The notes under the pieces were generated by a model. The model was not told the origin of the DNA and ran no database searches. It saw nothing but the letters and a program-made list of their open reading frames with translations. A DNA stretch of 64,000 bases from Kibdelosporangium philippinense (GTDB taxonomy: Bacteria; Actinomycetota; Actinomycetes; Mycobacteriales; Pseudonocardiaceae): contig NZ_JAJVCN010000004.1 in assembly GCF_021390435.2 (NCBI RefSeq), positions 1,840,501-1,904,500 on the forward strand, in the 5' to 3' direction. Positions 60,843-64,000 of this stretch are shown piece by piece. A program made the position numbers and the translations under genes. Numbering within the stretch: position 1 is the stretch's first letter; each line of letters starts with the position of its first letter.

Positions 60843-61913
60843 GTGCGTACGGCGTACCGGTGCCGGGCCTACCCCGACTCGGAGCAGGTTGTGGCGATTA
60901 ACCGTACGTTTGGGTGTGTGCGGCTGGTGTGGAACAAGACCTTGTTCGAGCGGAACCGCCGTTGGCGTACCGATGGAACACGCATTTCGTATCGGGACAC
61001 TGATGCCGCACTGACTGGATGGAAGCGCACCCAGGAGTTGGCGTTTCTGTCTGAGGTGTCTTGCGTTCCCTCGCAGCAGACGCTGCGGCATCAGCACGTC
61101 GCGTTTGGCAACTTTTTCGCTGGCCGTGCCGGTTATCCGCGGTTCAAGTCCCGTGCTGGCAAACAGTCTGCGCACTACACGCGGTCTGCGTTCCGGATGC
61201 GCGACGGGCAGTTGTGGCTTGCGAAAACTAGCGCTGCTCTGCGGTTCGTGTGGTCCTGGCCCGACATCGATCCAGCTGAACTCAACCCCACGATGGTTGT
61301 TGTGTCGCGAGAGCCGGATGGACGTTGGTATGTCACCTTCGCCATCGACACCGACGGTCCTGAACCTGCGTCGGACACCGGTCGAGCAGTTGGTATCGAT
61401 CTCGGCGTACTGGACTTCGTTGTGGACTCCGCTGGAGATCGGGTCGCCAACCCGCGCCATCTTGACCGTAAGGCCCGCAACTTGGCCCGGTATCAGCGGC
61501 GGATGGCTCGCTGTCAGAAAGGCAGCATGAACCGTCGCAAAGCCAAGGCCAAGGTCGCACGGACGCACCGTAAAGTCCGCCACGCGCGAAAAGACTTCTT
61601 GCACCGCCATTCCACCCGCCTTGTCCGCGATCATGACCTGATCGCCATCGAAGACCTCGCCGTCGCTAACCTGGTCCGCAACAAGCGGCTGGCCAGAGCG
61701 ATCTCCGACTGCGGTTGGGGCGAATTCCGTCGCCAACTTGAGTACAAGTCCCAACGGGCAGGGAAGACGCTTGTAGTGATCGACCGCTGGTCCCCGTCCA
61801 GCAAAACCTGCTCCGACTGTGGACACCAGCTCGCCAAACTCCCGCTGTCGTTCCGGCACTGGACGTGCCCTGCTTGCCGCACCCACCACGACCGGGACAT
61901 CAAACGCGGCTAA
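60843..61913 (+). CDS. tnpB: TnpB RNA-guided nuclease (IS1341/IS605 group), 3' frameshift
   Basis: A TnpB-type protein of 356 aa. RuvC-I is VGIDLGVLDFVV, RuvC-II IAIEDLAVANLV, a zinc finger CSDCGH...CPAC, and RuvC-III is CRTHHDRD. The normal continuation is RDxNAAKNILAAG. Here the frame reads RDIKRG then stop, while the next frame encodes NAAKNILAAGQAVAQR. One extra A (AAA for AA at about 61902-61904) explains it. Catalytic residues remain, but the C-terminal ~50 residues are lost. No TnpA transposase is present. GTG 60843 start. Confidence 0.85.
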   Translation: MRTAYRCRAYPDSEQVVAINRTFGCVRLVWNKTLFERNRRWRTDGTRISYRDTDAALTGWKRTQELAFLSEVSCVPSQQTLRHQHVAFGNFFAGRAGYPRFKSRAGKQSAHYTRSAFRMRDGQLWLAKTSAALRFVWSWPDIDPAELNPTMVVVSREPDGRWYVTFAIDTDGPEPASDTGRAVGIDLGVLDFVVDSAGDRVANPRHLDRKARNLARYQRRMARCQKGSMNRRKAKAKVARTHRKVRHARKDFLHRHSTRLVRDHDLIAIEDLAVANLVRNKRLARAISDCGWGEFRRQLEYKSQRAGKTLVVIDRWSPSSKTCSDCGHQLAKLPLSFRHWTCPACRTHHDRDIKRG

Positions 61914-62065
61914 GAACATCCTTGCGGCTGGTCAAGCCGTAGCCCAAAGGATCACGTTGGGCGATGCCTGCGGAGCTGATGTCAGACGGCAAGGGCCTTC
62001 CCTGCCGCAATCGGCCGTGAACCAGGAAGCCCCGCTTGTGAAAGCGGGACTCCCTTCGCCTTGAG
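61914..62065 (+). ncRNA. predicted omega-RNA/right end of TnpB element
   Basis: TnpB guide RNAs derive from the 3' part of tnpB plus the right end. Here the segment continues the shifted tnpB frame and ends with a hairpin, CCCGCTT GTGA AAGCGGG (62031-62048). It is preceded by GTGAACCAGGAAGC and followed by CTCCCTTCGCCTTGAG, an arrangement seen at right ends of actinobacterial IS1341-type elements. The bases after ~62065 would be the guide. Boundaries are approximate. Confidence 0.5.
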
Positions 62066-62077
62066 CACGGGAGCAAA

Positions 62078-62896
62078 TCAATTGATGTCTCGGCGCTGCA
62101 GCAGCCATCCGCCTACCACGGAGAATGCCAGCAGGTAGGCCACGATGACAACGGTTGCCTGGCCGCCGCCCACGATCGGGTCGACTCCCGGCGGGCCCGC
62201 CCCGATCAGGGACGCTACGAGCGCGCCCGCGTTCGGCCCCGGCAGGCCTTTCTGCATGTCGTCGACCCAGCCGAGCAATGGCGCCGCGATCGAGGACAGC
62301 AGGTTCTGGATCGCCAGCATCCACACCAGGCCGAGCCCGATCGGCATCGCGACGCCACGGAACACGATGCCAAGCAGCACCCCGAGCGCACCCCACATCA
62401 TCGTGACCAGCCAGCCCGCGCCGAATCCCGTCACGATGTCCACGAAGGACGGCCAGTTCATCGGCTGGTTCTCCAACGCCGCTACGACAACGCTCGCGGC
62501 AGCCGCGAAAGCCATCAGCGCCAAGACGAAGACAAGCACACCGAAAGCGACGGTGATCAGCTTCGCCGAATAGGCCCGGACACGTGAAGGTCGTTGGGAG
62601 AGCACGGTTTTCCACGTCTCCCAGCCGTACTCACTGCCCGCCACCAGCACGCCGAGGATCAACGCGAGGGCGCCGACGAAGAGCGGAAGCCCGCCGATCG
62701 CGCTGGCCACGAACTGCTCGGGCAGCATCGCCGCCAGCCCTCGGCTGACCGGCCCGCCTTCGGTCGTTCCAGTGAATCCGGCATACGGGATGACGTAGGC
62801 GAACGTCAGAGTCTGCACGACCGCGATGCCAAGCAACAGCCAGATCGCCGGCCGGTGCACCTGCTTGGTGATCTCGGCCCTGATGTCAGTCCACAT
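62078..62896 (-). CDS. ABC-2 type exporter permease
   Basis: A 272-residue ABC-2 permease with six membrane helices. Typical features are the N-terminal EITKQVHRPAIWLLLGIAVV, the large loop with GWETWKTVLSQRPSRVRAYSAK and the C-terminal VVIVAYLLAFSVVGGWLLQRRDI. ATG 62896 follows GGAGGTG at ideal distance and overlaps the ATPase stop by 11 bases. Likely exports a drug, peptide or lipid; unknown. Confidence 0.9.
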   Translation of the reverse strand: MWTDIRAEITKQVHRPAIWLLLGIAVVQTLTFAYVIPYAGFTGTTEGGPVSRGLAAMLPEQFVASAIGGLPLFVGALALILGVLVAGSEYGWETWKTVLSQRPSRVRAYSAKLITVAFGVLVFVLALMAFAAAASVVVAALENQPMNWPSFVDIVTGFGAGWLVTMMWGALGVLLGIVFRGVAMPIGLGLVWMLAIQNLLSSIAAPLLGWVDDMQKGLPGPNAGALVASLIGAGPPGVDPIVGGGQATVVIVAYLLAFSVVGGWLLQRRDIN

Positions 62897-63782
62897 GCGA
62901 AACACCTCCGGTCAGTTCGAGGAAAGCCTGCTCCAGATCGGGTTCGCGCCAGCGCAGTTCGCTGACCTCGACCCCGGCGCCGACCAGCTCGGCATTGATC
63001 TTCGCCGCCTGGTCCTGCTCGACCTCCAGGTCGAACACCGACTCCGAACCCAGCACACGCCCACCACCGAGCAGCGCCGAAAGCACGCTTCGCGCCTGGT
63101 CAAACGGATGGGCGACCACACGCAACGTCCCGCCTGCCCGCAGTTGGGCCACGGTTGTCTCGGCGACCAGTTCGCCTCGCGTGATCACGCCAACGCGGTC
63201 GCAGATCTGCTCGACCTCGGCCAGCAGATGGCTGGACAGCAACACCGTGCAGCCGTTTGCTGCCAGCTCACGGATGGTGACGCGCATGTCGGCCATGCCT
63301 GCTGGGTCGAGTCCGTTGGTCGGCTCGTCGAGAATCAGCAGCTCCGGCTCCTTCAGCAGCGCCGCGGCCAGACCGAGGCGCTGCTTCATGCCCAAGGAGT
63401 ACGTCGAATACCGGTCACCCGCGCGGCCGGAAAGGCTGACGACGTCAAGCACTTCGTCCACTCTGGACCGTGCGACACCTGCGTGATCTGCCAGAACCAC
63501 AAGGTTCTTGCGGCCGGACAGGTACGGATAGAACGCGGGCCCTTCGATCAGCGCGCCGACCTTGTCCAGATACCCAGGCCCTGGTGGCTTGCCGAGGATC
63601 CGGACACTGCCGGACGTCGGCCGGATCAGGCCGAGCAGCATGCGCAGTGTGGTGGTCTTGCCCGCGCCGTTCGGGCCGAGGAAGCCGTAGACCTCCCCGG
63701 GCCGAACGGTCAGGCTGACGTCGCGGACCGCCGCGACCTCGTCGAAGTTCTTGGCCAGTTTGATCGTCTCGACCGGGTTCAT
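62886..63782 (-). CDS. ABC-2 exporter ATPase (DrrA/CcmA-like)
   Basis: A 298-residue ATPase. Walker A is FLGPNGAGKTTTLRML, signature YSLGMKQRLGLAAALL, Walker B LLILDEPTNGLDPAG, H-loop LLSSHLLAEVEQ. The C-terminal ~80-residue domain (LRVVAHPFDQARSVLSALL) is of the drug-exporter/bacitracin type. ATG 63782 overlaps the preceding gene's stop (ATGA). It forms an operon with the permease and the small membrane protein. Confidence 0.95.
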   Translation of the reverse strand: MNPVETIKLAKNFDEVAAVRDVSLTVRPGEVYGFLGPNGAGKTTTLRMLLGLIRPTSGSVRILGKPPGPGYLDKVGALIEGPAFYPYLSGRKNLVVLADHAGVARSRVDEVLDVVSLSGRAGDRYSTYSLGMKQRLGLAAALLKEPELLILDEPTNGLDPAGMADMRVTIRELAANGCTVLLSSHLLAEVEQICDRVGVITRGELVAETTVAQLRAGGTLRVVAHPFDQARSVLSALLGGGRVLGSESVFDLEVEQDQAAKINAELVGAGVEVSELRWREPDLEQAFLELTGGVSHVD

Positions 63783-64000
63783 GACTTCTTGTCCTTCCTG
63801 AGCCGTCCCCACGGCTTGATCACGGAGATGACGGTCGCGAACAGCACCGCGCTTGTGGACACGATCGGCGGGAAGATCATGCTGTCGGGCGGCGCCGCGG
63901 CCAGCCCACGGCCGAACTCGGCCGCTTCCTGAACGCCGGTACGCAGCGAGAAGATCACCAGCAGCACCAGGATCACGTTCATGATCAGCTTCACGAACAC
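63779..64000 (-). CDS. small membrane protein of the exporter operon (may extend beyond window)
   Basis: At least 73 residues with two hydrophobic segments (LIMNVILVLLVIFSL and IVSTSAVLFATVISVI) and a basic C-terminus (KPWGRLRKDKKS). A GTG occupies the last three bases of the window, so it may be the true start or an internal codon. No family recognised. It overlaps the ATPase gene by four bases. Confidence 0.6.
   Translation of the reverse strand: MFVKLIMNVILVLLVIFSLRTGVQEAAEFGRGLAAAPPDSMIFPPIVSTSAVLFATVISVIKPWGRLRKDKKS

Overview
The window is high-GC DNA from a filamentous actinomycete, most likely a member of the Pseudonocardiales (Lentzea/Kibdelosporangium/Saccharothrix/Amycolatopsis-like). 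This rests on the codon usage, the many GTG starts and 1-4 nt gene overlaps, the Tat and lipoprotein signals, and the protein families present. It is an inference from gene content, not a phylogenetic placement. No rRNA, tRNA or CRISPR array was recognised.

Bases 1-29,300 form one large locus built around an extracellular contractile injection system (eCIS, a phage-tail-like device). The left edge carries the end of the structural cluster: spike (cut by the window edge), gp25 sheath initiator/wedge, gpJ-like baseplate protein, gpI-like protein and a tail-anchored double zinc-ribbon protein. The AAA+ ATPase and the Pvc16/DUF4255 tail-terminator gene, also typical of eCIS loci, reappear 21-24 kb away at 26.4-29.1 kb. 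Between them lie a VapBC toxin-antitoxin pair and a tightly coupled six-gene operon read leftward (MoxR ATPase, DUF58, transglutaminase-like membrane protein with no catalytic cysteine, two paralogous secreted propeller/PKD proteins, an Ig-like membrane protein). Next come a membrane-spanning Hsp70-like protein with an outer propeller and a second leftward operon (bifunctional cell-wall hydrolase plus two dynamin-like GTPases). I read this as an envelope-remodelling module associated with the injection system. That functional link is inference from position.

Bases 29,300-38,800 are metabolic. They hold an orphan styrene-monooxygenase-like flavoprotein, an isonitrile-hydratase-like DJ-1 protein, an aldo/keto reductase, a small Tat-exported barrel protein, a double DUF427 protein, and a mannitol-type PTS operon (PfkB kinase, IIC, IIB, IIA, zinc alcohol dehydrogenase) divergent from its DeoR regulator and followed by HPr. 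A shared operator-like motif lies before the PTS operon and before HPr.

Bases 38,800-49,900 hold a MerR regulator/VIT-vWA pair with a clear leaderless promoter, a proline-rich membrane protein, an ester-cyclase remnant, and a sugar ABC transporter operon (regulator, binding lipoprotein, two permeases, ATPase, truncated acetyl-xylan esterase). The operon is interrupted by an antisense methyltransferase gene. The first permease appears frameshifted in a G-run.

Bases 49,900-64,000 hold a putative secreted glycoside hydrolase, a DUF899 protein, an alditol oxidase, an HSL-type esterase divergent from an OhrR/MarR-like regulator across a GT-rich minisatellite, a WYL regulator/epoxide hydrolase pair, a two-component system, a TnpB nuclease gene with a one-base frameshift and a predicted guide-RNA end, and an ABC-2 exporter. 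Several intergenic repeat families (CTCGTGAGTG hairpins, GGTGGACACGG units, 84-nt coupling spacers, 30-bp and 44-46-bp tandem repeats) are scattered through the window.
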